From: Chamaecyparis obtusa
Lineage: Eukaryota > Streptophyta > Pinopsida > Cupressales > Cupressaceae
DNA: 64,000 bases
Direction of reading: 5' to 3'
Assembly: GCA_027943335.1 (NCBI GenBank)
Contig: BSBK01000760.1
Coordinates: 1,015,001-1,079,000 of the forward strand
Shown here one piece after another: positions 22,181-33,719 of this stretch. Both the position numbers and the translations under genes were made by a program. The notes under the pieces were generated by a model, which had not been told where the DNA came from, did no database searches, and saw only the letters and a list, made by a program, of their open reading frames with translations. Every line of letters starts with the position of its first letter. Position 1 is the stretch's first letter.

Positions 22181-23397
22181 TGTAGATCTCTATAATTTTA
22201 TTGACCATTAGTGTTTCACACTTAGTCATATATCTAGGCAATGATGGTCGGTCATCATTACGACCGAGTCATTTTGTAAAGGCTGAGTTTTGTATTGTAT
22301 ACTTATCAAGTAGTAGTACTACCAAGTATAGTCATGGTCACTATGTTTGTAATATGCCGAGAGTATAGTTATTGTTGAGTTACATATATCAGTGATTACT
22401 GAGTGACAGAGAAGTTCAACCAATGCCGAGTACAATTAATGCCAAGTGCCAGGAATAACTTTTGCCGAGTTAGCCAGGAATGACATACAAGTTTGGAATG
22501 GCACAATGATCGTGGTAAACCATTTTTGGTGATAATGATGTTTTGTATTATGGAGGTAATTATGCATCCATATTATTATCATTGATCCCTATGTAAAACC
22601 TAGAGCCAATCAAAAAATTGTATAGTTTAGGTGGCAATAGAAATAAATATGAACCATAGATCTTGAAATGGTAAAAAAAATTTGTTGTTATATAAGGGCA
22701 AGATCTAAACCAAAGAGGAGTGTGTGTGTGAATCAGAGAGATAAGATTGAATTAGTATGATAAGATGATCAAAGAAGTATATTCAGAATAGCAAAGTATT
22801 CAGACAGAGTTTAGTGATCGAGCTAAGCAGTGAAAGGATAGAATCAAGAAAGATCAGATAGAAGAGATCAAAATATAAAGTAAAGAGGAGATCTGTAATT
22901 TGCATACTAGTGCAAACTAAAAGATCAAGTACTGAGACATTTTGACCAGTGTATTAGGGTAAATCTCTTAACCAATTAGTCTTAGTAGGCTTTTTGTAAA
23001 TCTCTTTACCGAGTGCTTACTTTGTTGTAAGTTTATAAATTCTTTAACAAGGTAGACTATAAAAGTCTTTTATCTTTTGACAAAGCAGACCTTTCACAGG
23101 GTAGATCATGATTTGATCACATTTTGTAAGCCTTAACAGGAAAAACTTATTACTGTAGTAGTGAAGATTTGTGGGTGTCATCCCCACCCCAGTTTTACCT
23201 TTCAAGGGTTTCTAGTTTACCAAAATCATGGTGTTATGAGTGATTTCATGTATGCTGCTTTATATGTTTTGTTGCTTACTATGATCAAGTTTTGTTTATG
23301 TCATGCATAAAGTTTTATTAGATCAAAAGGATAAAAGTATGTAATATCTGATTCACCCCCCCCTCTTAGTATTACTTTCCCACTTATACTTCCAACA
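22181..23397 (+). mobile_element. Solo LTR M (copia-like) inside RNase H of element B
   Basis: The ends are TGTAGATCTC (22181) and CTTCCAACA (23397). The exact TSD TGTAG occurs at 22176-22180 and 23398-23402. A TATA box, TATATAAG, lies at 22689-22696. Hairpins with the common loop are CTT-TAAC-AAG (23042-23051) and CTTT-TGAC-AAAG (23074-23085). The C run with the GATTCACCCCCCCCC word lies near 23350-23363. CCGAG words cluster at 22260-22470. No internal region is left, so it is a solo LTR. Confidence 0.93.
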
Positions 23398-23402
23398 TGT
23401 AG

Positions 23403-23713
23403 CGGCAGCAAACAATTGTAACCAGATAATTTGGATGAAGCAGATGCTGAAGGATATTGGAGTAAAATTTATTAAACCTGTTGTTATACATTGTGACAAC
23501 ACTAGTACAGTTAGTATGTCTAAAAATCCTATATTACATTCTAAGACAAAGCATATAGAGATAAAGTATCATGTAGTAAGAGAGAAAGTTGCTGAGAAAG
23601 AAGTCAGACTTGAATACATAAGCACAAAGGAGCAGATTGCAGACATATTTACAAAACCTTTGCCTAAGGATACATTTAAGTATCTGAGAGGTATGCTTGG
23701 GGTTATGCCCTAG
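23403..23713 (+). pseudogene. RH: Element B RNase H, C-terminal part
   Basis: After removing solo LTR M and one TSD copy, the frame joins to read AEYVAAANNC. It then gives HCDNTSTVSMSKNPILHSKT, KHIEIKYHVVREKV, EQIADIFTKPLPKDTF and ends LGVMP at TAG 23711-23713. The catalytic Asp in CDNTS is kept. Confidence 0.9.
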
Positions 23714-24115
23714 CCTACTTTTGAGAATTGATGCAGATTGTTGCATCCGTCCAGTGGTATATGAGCCCTATCTTTCTTCTGGACTAGATGTTGGTACTTC
23801 CTCTATGGGGGAGTATTTGTATCTGAGCTGAGTCATGAGGACTCTAGTAAATGTATTTTCTGAACAATGTCTTTTGACATTAGAGTTGTTGTTGACATAA
23901 TGATGAAATTTTTGTCATTGATGTCAATGGGGGAGAAGTGTACATGAAAAATCATTTGTACCATTTTTTGAAGAGAACTGAATAGGAAAATGAAGCAAGA
24001 TTTGATTGATGAAGGAGACTTGAAGTATTTTTCAGAGCAGCAATGTTGCAATGTTGGATTTATGGAACATTGGATGTTTTTCATCTATGTTGCCATCAAT
24101 GCCAATGGGGTAGAT
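23714..24115 (+). other. Element B 3' untranslated region and polypurine tract
   Basis: Non-coding trailer. GCCAATGGGGTAGAT (24101-24115), directly before TGTTAGG, is the likely polypurine tract, slightly degraded by a T. A second purine block, AATGGGGGAGAAG, lies near 23927. Confidence 0.7.
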
Positions 24116-25281
24116 TGTTAGGAATGAATGCTAAATATATCTTATGGGAGTATTAGAATCCATTCTGTAGCAGTTGTTGTTGCATTCATGACTATGATTG
24201 TCATTGATGCCAACACAGTGATCTACTGAAGGTTAGCAAAGGAGCATACAGTGTTTTGGTTAGCGCACGTGGGATATTGGAGATCAAGATATGTGATGTT
24301 AAGGACTTATTCTATGTTGTGTTATATGTTTATGGTTAAGAGCACAGATAGTAATTCATTTAGTCATGGAAGTTATGAGCATTTTGGTGGAAGCAGTATT
24401 CAGGTAGTGTTCCTAAGTAGCCGTTTGTGGTAATCAGATGATATCTCCTAATTGAGATAAAATCTGGTTATTTGTAGTTGGAAAGAAATTGAAGACATGT
24501 TGTTAATGATGTGGATGCTAGTGCAAACTTCGAGGTCACACGAGTGAAGAGTTATTCTAATTGGAAGCCGACAGTTTTGTGCAATTTTTGTGTAGCGTGT
24601 GGAAACTTTTATTTTGTAATTTGTATGATGACTCATTTGTAATTACTTGAGTGTGGTATAAAGGAATGAATGTTTTCCTTGTTGTAATGTGTAATATGTA
24701 ATGAAATTTTATGAAGGAATTGTGAAAGCAAAATTGTTGAAAGAGGATATGCGAAGTACTGAGATTTGAAGAAGGAGTTGGTGCAGTTTGGCATAGTCAG
24801 AGAAGGAGTATTGAATTATTAAGGTTGATAATCTTTTGGTATTATTCTATTGAGTAATACAAAGATCAGTTGGATAGTGAGTTTGGTGATCTTACTCTGA
24901 AGCTATTTGGGTAGTGGGTCCTTCTGTCTTCCATAACTCCTAACAGAGTTAGAATCTTTTAGCGGGGATTCAAAATCTCCTAACATGGATTCATATGTAC
25001 TGAATGTATTTCATAAGACTCCTAACCGAGTCCATCCTTTCACAAGGAATATTCATATTAGTGCATCTTTTGTGGGCATCATTCCCATCGGGGTCTACTC
25101 TTTGATCAAGAGGTTCCCTAGTCAACATATCTTGTGTCATTGTGCATGAATATCTTTCTATGGTTGTTGGTTACATTGCTTATATGTTTAAATTCTATTA
25201 AAGTTGATAAAGGTTATAATTATCTGATAACTGATTCACCCCCCCGCTCTCATTTATCTTGGTGGACTTTACTTTCTAACA
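24116..25281 (+). mobile_element. Element B 3' LTR, complete
   Basis: TGTTAGGAATGAATG starts right after the polypurine tract, and ...TTTCTAACA ends at 25281; length 1166 bp. It serves as the reference for family B. TATAAAGG lies at 24657-24664, the hairpin array near 24930-25045, and the C run near 25238. Confidence 0.92.
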
Positions 25282-26409
25282 TGAATGAGGACTAGAAAAA
25301 ATATTTTCTAGATTCATATTCCACCTTCCTCCTTCTTTACATGTTTTATAAATGAATTCACCTAACATTACTTTTCATGCTCTTAAACTATATTTCATTA
25401 CTCTCTTGATTAATGGTCAATGACCATTTTTAGCTCTTATCTAGTCCTTAGTGTTGTGGATATTATCACGACATTAGGTCTTTATTGACATTATTTATTA
25501 AAAAAAATTAACATTTAATTAGAGTCACGATATCTTATTATGTTCCATCTTTCCTATTTTGAAGATCTTGGAAAAGCATTATTTTTTGGATTTTCTATGC
25601 AAAAGATTTCAATGGTTTATGCAGTGACATACGCCATCTTTATCTATGGATTGAAAATAATACAATTGAATTTTTCTTTCTCCAAAATTGTATTTGGGAA
25701 GATAATCAATTATTTAGTATTTTTTATTGTTTGGGATTTGTATAAAGATAAAAAATTAAATTATCTTAATAAATGTTTTATTGCACTATAAGATTTGGTG
25801 ACACAAAAATCATCAAGTTTGGTTAGTAAATCATTATTATCAAACAATTTTTTGTGGGGGATTAAACAATTATCTATGGATTTTAATTGCTTAAATTTGA
25901 TCTTGTGTGATATGCTACATAATACTTATTTAACTTGGCCTAAATTTTCTTTCAAATTTTTTATCGTCACCATATATATTCTAGCATAAAGAATGATTAA
26001 GTCTTTTGCTATGTGATTGTTAGTACCATAAAATCATACATGTTATTGTTTTTACCCTATCCTCAACACCTTCTTTAAGTCTCCATTCATTACCACCAAT
26101 CTTGGTGCATACATGTCCATACCTTAACAGAGATAGTGTCATTTTCTTTGTACAATATTGTGTGAGTTTTTCATGGAAGAGGATAGTGAAAGAACTTCCT
26201 ACATTAGTAAAAAGGAGCAAAATACATGTGAAATATAGTCTAGTACCCTAAGAATGAAGTGAAAAATTAAAAGTATACCAAAATGAAATAATAGCCACCT
26301 AACCTCAAGCTAATGTACTCACAATAAAATTTGAATTAAAATACATCTAGATGAGCTTTATATTTCATAAGAACAAAAATAAATTTGGCAAAATTTTAGT
26401 AGTGTGACT

Positions 26410-26473
<64 letters not shown>

Positions 26474-27390
26474 AAGATTACTTGTGATGAATTGTAATGT
26501 GTATTGTAATGTTCTTCAAAATTCTAATATAATTTCTCTATAATAATGCTATTATGTATCATATAATCTATCATAAAATTAACCCCAAGATTAAAATATT
26601 ATATGATTCTCTTATACATCATAATTAAATAAGACATTATTACAACCTCATATATCCCTTACAAAATATGTACACATGGTCATGAGTGCCACCTCAAATG
26701 AGGACACCATATTTTTCATCTAAGGATACAAATATAAATATATATAGGTTAATCAATATGGAACAGTAGATGCAAGGTCTATATGTCCTTCCCAATATTC
26801 TCCCACTTGTGAAATGCCTAAAAAAGATAAAAGGGTAAAAAATTAAACCATAATAAGGCTTGTGTGTCCAATATTTTTAGTACATACATTCTAGACTTTG
26901 TTATGCTCATAGGCTTTGTAATCCATCTACAATATTCGCTAAAATTCCAACATTTCTAGGAATCACCCTTCCATAATATTTTTTTTCATAAATAAAATAA
27001 GATTGAAAATGTACATGATTTGTCTACATGTGATAATTTATATTTTATTCCAAGATAATGGTTCTTTGACTATACCATGAATTTAAACTAATCCCTAACC
27101 AAACATATACATTATTTTTCAAGTTATATTACCTCCTTATGGTCATACAAATATGTTGTGTACTCTACATTTATAGAAATAAAATGAGCATGAGATATTA
27201 ATTGTTCATACAATTAGTCACACTAGAAAATAGTTTAAAAATATAACCAATAACAATTTTTATTTTTTTTTCACATATCTTGCCTAGTTTAATAGATTTT
27301 CAAGTATTATACATATTTTTTTTTGTAAGTGACAACAATGATACTACAAGTGACTCACATTGTGGTACAAGTAATACTAGTAGAAAATGG
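25282..27390. other. AT-rich stretch with a (TA)n tract
   Basis: About 2.1 kb between element B and element J without a recognised gene. Short open frames (25540-25791, 25795-25989) are AT-driven and show no motif. The last five bases, AATGG (27386-27390), should be one copy of the TSD of element J, whose partner lies beyond the right edge. Confidence 0.5.
26411..26471. repeat. (TA)n microsatellite
   Basis: About 30 uninterrupted TA dinucleotides. Confidence 0.98.
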
Positions 27391-28425
27391 TGTTAGGATT
27401 GAGTAATACTGAGAGGGGGGTATATCTATATTACAACACTTTGAACTTAAACCAATTGTGAACAAACTATAAGATTACATAAAATAAAAGAACATAAGAA
27501 AATAACACATAACTCATAACACCATTATTTATTTTCAAGGAAACCCTGGCCAAGAGAAAACCTCAATGGGGATGGTACCCACAAATATGCACTAGAGTAA
27601 AATGTCCCCATTAGGAGACCTATCCCTATTAGGAGATGAATATTACATAGTAAATTTCCTTGTTAAAGGAATATCAACCCTGTTAAAGGTATACAAACAC
27701 CCTGTTGAAGGTATACTAAGCTTACAACTCTTACAATGATTACTTCGGTTACAAAGTGTTCTCAAGAGTGAATAAAAAAAGCATCTGCTATGCTTTGATA
27801 GTTCCAGTTGTAGTTCTCAATAACCTTTGATCTCACATCTGCCATCAACCATTACTGATATCTCTATTTCGCTATCATATCATATCTCTCCACAAAAATT
27901 TCTTCATTTATATATGTATTCTATCATTTAGTCGGCTCTCAAATACAATGAAAAATATAATAATTAATAATGAAAAGAGTAAATACCAAGTCAAAGATCT
28001 TGTATTACCAAAGTGTTGGCAATCCACAACCTTTATCTAAGTTAGCACATTATGATTCCATCTTACATTCCCTTAATCATCATGAATGTTCATATGCTCT
28101 ATTTCACTGTCCCTCTGTCTTCGCATGTCTCCAAATCACGGTAACTCGCTAATAATAATACCAAAAAATAAGAGACCTTATCTGAAGGTTATACACATCC
28201 CAAAATGTCTTCCTCTAAGCTCATAAGCCATCATCTATCTTATACTATCTCCGATGTCCCAAAACAATACTGTTGTACTCTATAAATTTGTCTCCATACT
28301 TAGTCATTTTGAAGACTTCATCTCCAAAACTAGACTTAACTTAATGCAATCACCATATCAGCTATGATGCCATAAATGACAACCCTCAAGTGATTCATAC
28401 TACTCTAAAGCATCACTTGCCAACA
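27391..28425 (-). mobile_element. Element J (copia-type, non-autonomous) 3' LTR
   Basis: Plus-strand start TGTTAGGATTGAGTAATACT is shared with the 5' LTR at 63692. Its end CTTGCCAACA (28425) is followed by the complement of a polypurine tract. The minus-strand TATA is ATATATAAAT (plus 27907-27915). The hairpins include TTCCTT-TAAC-AAGGAA read on the minus strand. The G run GGGGGG (27415) is the minus-strand C tract. Length 1035 bp. Confidence 0.88.
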
Positions 28426-28440
28426 ATCTCTCCCTTTGGT
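28426..28440 (-). other. Polypurine tract of element J
   Basis: On the minus strand ACCAAAGGGAGAGAT directly precedes the LTR start TGTTGGCAAG. This fixes the orientation and the LTR edge. Confidence 0.8.
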
Positions 28441-28683
28441 ATTGATGGCAACACTGAGCGAAAAATGACTAAGTGTCCCAACAAAATACTTAACTCTCCT
28501 TCTTTTCTCTTTCTTCTCTTCTCTCCTAATATCTTTTTCTTTTTTCTTTTATATATTATTTTTTTATATTTTTCTTCTTCTCTTATACATATTTTTTTTC
28601 ATTTTTCTTCTTTTCTTCTCTCCCTTTGACATCAATGGAAAGGTGCACCCAAAATCTCAAAATTTCCAAGAAAGGTGTAGAGC

Positions 28684-31148
28684 TTAGTGCTTGCTCACCA
28701 ATTTTAGAATATCTTGGAAGGAGTCTTCCAAGGTCTTCACTTCATCATTCCATGATTTGATCAACAATTCACTAACATGTATCATTCCATTCAATGCATA
28801 AGATGAAGTCTCTACTACTTTTAATTCTATGGGCATAGCATTGATCATTGATTCCCCAATCTTCTCCATTTCAATAAGATGTGCCTCAAAAATTGATAGC
28901 TTAGGAGTGATTAGGATCTTTAGCAAACCAAATCTTGTCATTACTCTCCCTTTCTCTATATCCAATACATTCATCTTATAAAAAATATTTTATGCTTGCT
29001 TGTCCATATCTAATATGGTTTGTGAGGAGGTCTCACAACTGTCCATCATGCTATCAATGTAGCCCTATCCTTAGCTATTATATCTTAAATGTTTTGAATG
29101 TGTCTGATAGGTTTGATATAGTAGTTGTATAACTTCCTTCCATGTGCAACACAAATTTTGGCCTTAGATGTAGTTGATCTCAGAATACCCAAGTCCCATG
29201 AAATAGACTGGCATACTTCCTTCAACTTTTTCTCTAGATATCTTTTCTCTGCCTTCTCTTTTGTGATCTTTACTAGGGACTCATAGTGACTATCAAAGTT
29301 ATCTAGTGCCAAATTTAGGTTCTCTGAATCATCTTTTCCTTGAAAAATAATAGGTATAGGGAGTATTTTATTTACTGTATCAACTGCCCTAGCAATTACC
29401 TTAACCTTCTTGTCTCCTTTTTGTTCAGATCTTTCTTTTGCCTTAGCAAATTCCATGAAGGATAATATCATCAATTCATCCTCATCCATGTTCTCTACAT
29501 CTATTCTCATAGGCTTCTCCATACTTGCCAAAAATAGAGTGGTGGAAGTGTCAAGTTCTTGTTTGACTTTAGCTCTTACCTCTTCTCCTTTTGTTGTGTC
29601 TAACTCTACTCTATGTTCTATTTCTTCTTTCTATTCTTTCTCTTGCTGTCCTTCCTCTTCCTATTTTTCTTCTTCTTCTATCATTGCACTATCCATGTTT
29701 CCTTGAAATGGATCACTCTCATCAAGTGTAGTGTCAAGGGTTACAGGTACACCAACAACAAAGAAATCTAGTTTCTTGTCAGAACTTAGTTCACTTCTTT
29801 CCACATTACCCTTAGCTAACTTAGAGCTTTGTCCAACTCCTATAGGTGTGGGCTTGGTAGTCTCAGGAGGTGAAGTTTTCTTAGGAATGTTGCTCATAAG
29901 TATCTGATCTAGTGCCTTATGAGTATCTTCAATAAGCTCATCATATTTTCTACCCATAACCTTTACAAGTCTTTCTTTTGTTCTTAGTAAGGGTTTGAGT
30001 TACTTAATTATCTTCCCTCTCTCCTGTATAGAAACTACAAGCAATATGTCCTTAATAGTTTTATTGCTTTTCACTTCATCTTCTGTCTATGCAAGTTATT
30101 TTTTGATTTCTAATTTTCCATACAAGTCTTTAGGTATACTACCTAAAATTTCCAATAGGTTCTTCTTGTAAACCAATAGGTATTCAATCACTATATCTTC
30201 TATTATTTCTTTCTTGTTAGAGTCATACCTCTCATAGTATCTTCTTAATGTTTTTAGGTTACCATCTCTTATAATCCTCTTTTGCAATATTTCTATGTCT
30301 GGTTTCCAGTAGTCATTTTCTTTCTTTTGTTTTGACTTCTCTTCTTTCTTCTTTGCTTCCACTTCAACCTTTTGTTTCTTAGGGCTATTGGGTTTGGTTG
30401 TTCTTGTGGATCTTCTAGGTGTGCTCACATGTGTATCTTCTCTGGAGTGATAGATAGATCAATTTTATTGGAAGCAGGACTTACTTTTTTTTCTACTTTA
30501 GAAGGTGGAGGGGCTTCAATTATCATGCTTTCCAATCTAGAGGTTCCTTTAGTCATCTTATTCCTTAGTTCTTTTAGTTCTTCCTTTATCATCCCGGCCT
30601 TAGTTGCCATATCACCAACCATTTTCTCTATCTTTCTTTTCCTTATGCCTCTATCATGTTCTTCTCTAAATTTTTCTGACATTTCTTCATATGTGCCCCA
30701 TTTCTCCTAAGATGTGTCAACTTTAGATGCTAAGACATTTTCTATTTTCATAACAAGAACTCAAAAAATGACTTCATAGCCCATGGGGCATCACCATTTC
30801 TTTATTGGTTCAACTGCTTCAAAACATACACCACCAATTTCAACCATGAAACAGATTGTATCCTTATATTTCTCAACCAACACTTTAGGGATTCTAAATC
30901 TTTCTTTCATTTGTCTCTATAGATTTTGATCATGGCAACTAGCTCATGATCTACCCATGTGTTTTTTTTCTTCGGTAGCTCTCTGATATCTGATACCAAT
31001 GGGTATGCTATCCTTCAATGCTCTAGGGCACATTCTGGGGAACTTATGCTCAATATGTATATACATGTGAACTAGAAGTGAGCCAAATCTAAAAGCCTTA
31101 GATTTATCCTTCTTGATTATCTTCACATTCTCTAAAAAGTATTGTGCA
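28684..31148 (-). pseudogene. Element J ORF, 3' portion (unknown charged protein, broken)
   Basis: Successive minus-strand open segments (31126-30944, 30682-30425, 30428-30096, 29957-29661, 29531-29085, 28974-28684) read as one decayed protein with a frameshift near 30428 and stops that fit lost Gln codons. The part near the E insertion reads EILAQYFLENVKIIKKDKSK then FGSLLVHMYIHIEHKFPRM. Later parts are highly charged (Lys/Glu rich) with a basic stretch STPRRSTRTTKPNSPKKQK. I recognise no polymerase, integrase or protease motif. A pyrimidine-rich strip (28490-28620) lies between ORF and polypurine tract. The function is unknown. Confidence 0.7.
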
Positions 31149-33719
31149 TGTTACCCTAATTTCTAGCATGTAGGATGATGAACATAAATAGGAAAACATT
31201 GCATAAAGGAAAACCTATTCAACACTACTTTTTAGGTGATGTAGGTAAACATTTTTCTATTGCATTCATATTTATTGTTTATATTGTACTCTAAGTATTA
31301 GTCATTTTCAAAATTTCAAATTCATAATTGATCAATTACATTGTGCATTCAAACTAAATGTAATAGAAAAATGTTCTTTCATATTTCATCTTTCATGTCA
31401 AAATAGAGTATAAATGGAATAATAGAAAGCATGATAGAAGTATGAGTAGGGTCCCATGTATTTTCTTGATCATCTACATTTTAGGAGTTGGTTGGTTGTC
31501 TATTTGATCCTCAGGTCCACGGTCCATGTCTTCATCTCCTAGGGGTCTTTAGGTTTGTCCTGCATCATGAGAGTGAAAAAGAATTTAGATCTAGTTTGAT
31601 CTAAGCAATGCATGAAAACAAAAGCATCATACAACAATCAAACTTTTAGAGCTACACACATATCTGTAATATCAATGCAATAGAAAAATATGCACCTACA
31701 TGAACTGAAAAATAGTAAGAAATGATCAAATGACTCCATAAAACCTTTTACTATTTATGGTCATCATTATGCATGTTTTTATATTAAACCAGATATCTGA
31801 ATTAAAGGGACTTAGTTCTTGTAGCTGAGAAACCTTTTTCAGGATAGCAAGATAGCATTGGGTTACTAAACATATTAGGTTACTACCATTAATGCATGAA
31901 TGTCATCATACATGGGACTCTCATAATGATAGATCATTTGGTCATGTTCACTAATCTTATATGCTAGATTTGATTTGATGTTTCCTTTAAACAAAGAAAA
32001 CAAAGAGACGGATTGCTCAAATAGATTGTACATTTCATTTCACTATCACAGTCGAGAGAAAAGAAGATGCAATGTGGTGTTCACTATCAAAAGCACTAAA
32101 AAATGATACAACTTGTGCATATGCAGCCAAGAAAGAATCATATCTGATGTGGAATGTAATGAGGTTTTATCCCTTTCAAACAATTACAAAATAAATGTGC
32201 TTTGTTACTTGTACAAGACAAGTGACAACCGTGTTGTAATCACAAAGAGGAAAAGCTACAAGAAATGATCAAATGACAACTTTATACAAAAGATGCCTAT
32301 TCGTTCATAGTCTAGAAAATGCTACAAGAAATGTATTTCAAAGTATCAAGTTAATGTTCACAGAATATAGTTCTGGGTGTCATGAGCTCGTGCTCAAACC
32401 CCATGAACTATCATTTTAGCATACTTGCATTTCATATTTTTAAAGAGAAATCATTTTATGTATTGGTCACTGTGTTTTGTGAAATGAAATCTAGAGTAAA
32501 TGAAGAACAAGAATGTTCACATTGTTGCATTGTACATTTCAAGAGAAATCAGTTTAATGCACTAGTTATTATCATTTTCCATCTATGTAAAACTAGTTAG
32601 CATGTAACATATAATATTTTGTTTTGAAGTTAAGAAAAATCTCCGGTCACAACACATTGCTAGGTCACAGTCCAATAGATAAAACATGGCGAGCGTTGTC
32701 GGTCTCAACAGAGTAAAGAACCATCAAAGCACAAGTTTTATTACAACGAGCAGTGTAGGCATCTAACCAAGCTAGAAGTAAGTGTCTTGACAATGAGCAT
32801 CAATTAGCAAAAGAACCCAAGTCATTCTAAACTGAAGACAACAAAAGATCGAACTATGGATGGCTGTTTCAAACGTAATAGCTCCAACATCCAAGCTACA
32901 AGGAAGTAATAGTTTAAACTAGAGTTTTTAAAAACACAATAGAACCCTATAAAAAATGTCCAACATATGAGCCACAAAGTGAAGATAATTATTAGTTTTT
33001 CATTTCCAAAACAATAAGAGGAACTCAAAGTCTTCATAATGAGAGGAAGGGTAAAATCGGCCTCTTTCAACCATTTATTAGCATGTTCTAGTTAAGAAAA
33101 GGAAAAGAGGGATGAATGATATACTTATCTCATGTCAGAGACCGAGTTCCTTGCAACTAAAGATGAGCTCCACTGAAAGCCATAGTTGCAGTCAAAGCCC
33201 GAGTGGTAGATCAAGACCCGAGTTCCCTTTTGAAGCTCGAGATCTTCAGTCCAAGCTTGAGATTATTAGTCACAGTCGAGTTCCTTGCAATTAAAGCCTA
33301 AGTTTTCAAATAGCCAAATGCTTCTGCAAATGAAGGTTGAGTTCTCAAATCATAGCCCAAGTTCACTTCTAATCAAAAGACAAGCTCCAAGAAATCAAGG
33401 TGCAACTTCTAATAAAAGCCTGAGTTCAACAATCAAAACTTGTGTTCCAGCTATTGAGCTCGATCTCTTGAGAGAATTGTTAACTTCCAGTCAAAGCCCA
33501 ACATAGCCATGACCAAGGATGAGTCAAAAGATCATAGAGTTAGCATTATTTTATGCTTGAAATACAAGCAGAGGAGTCTCAAAACAATAACTTAACCTCC
33601 ATTTTTGTAGTATTAAGAGCCAGATCATGAGATCAAACATAGAGAAGGACTAAATCATAGGATGTAGTTAATTTGCAAGAAATTTCACCACAGTTTAGGG
33701 GTTTTCATTTTCCCCAAAC

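Noticed and set aside
25540..25989. Two adjacent ORFs rich in Phe/Ile/Leu as membrane proteins
   Set aside because: The composition follows from AT-rich DNA; no start context, motif or conserved copy in the window.
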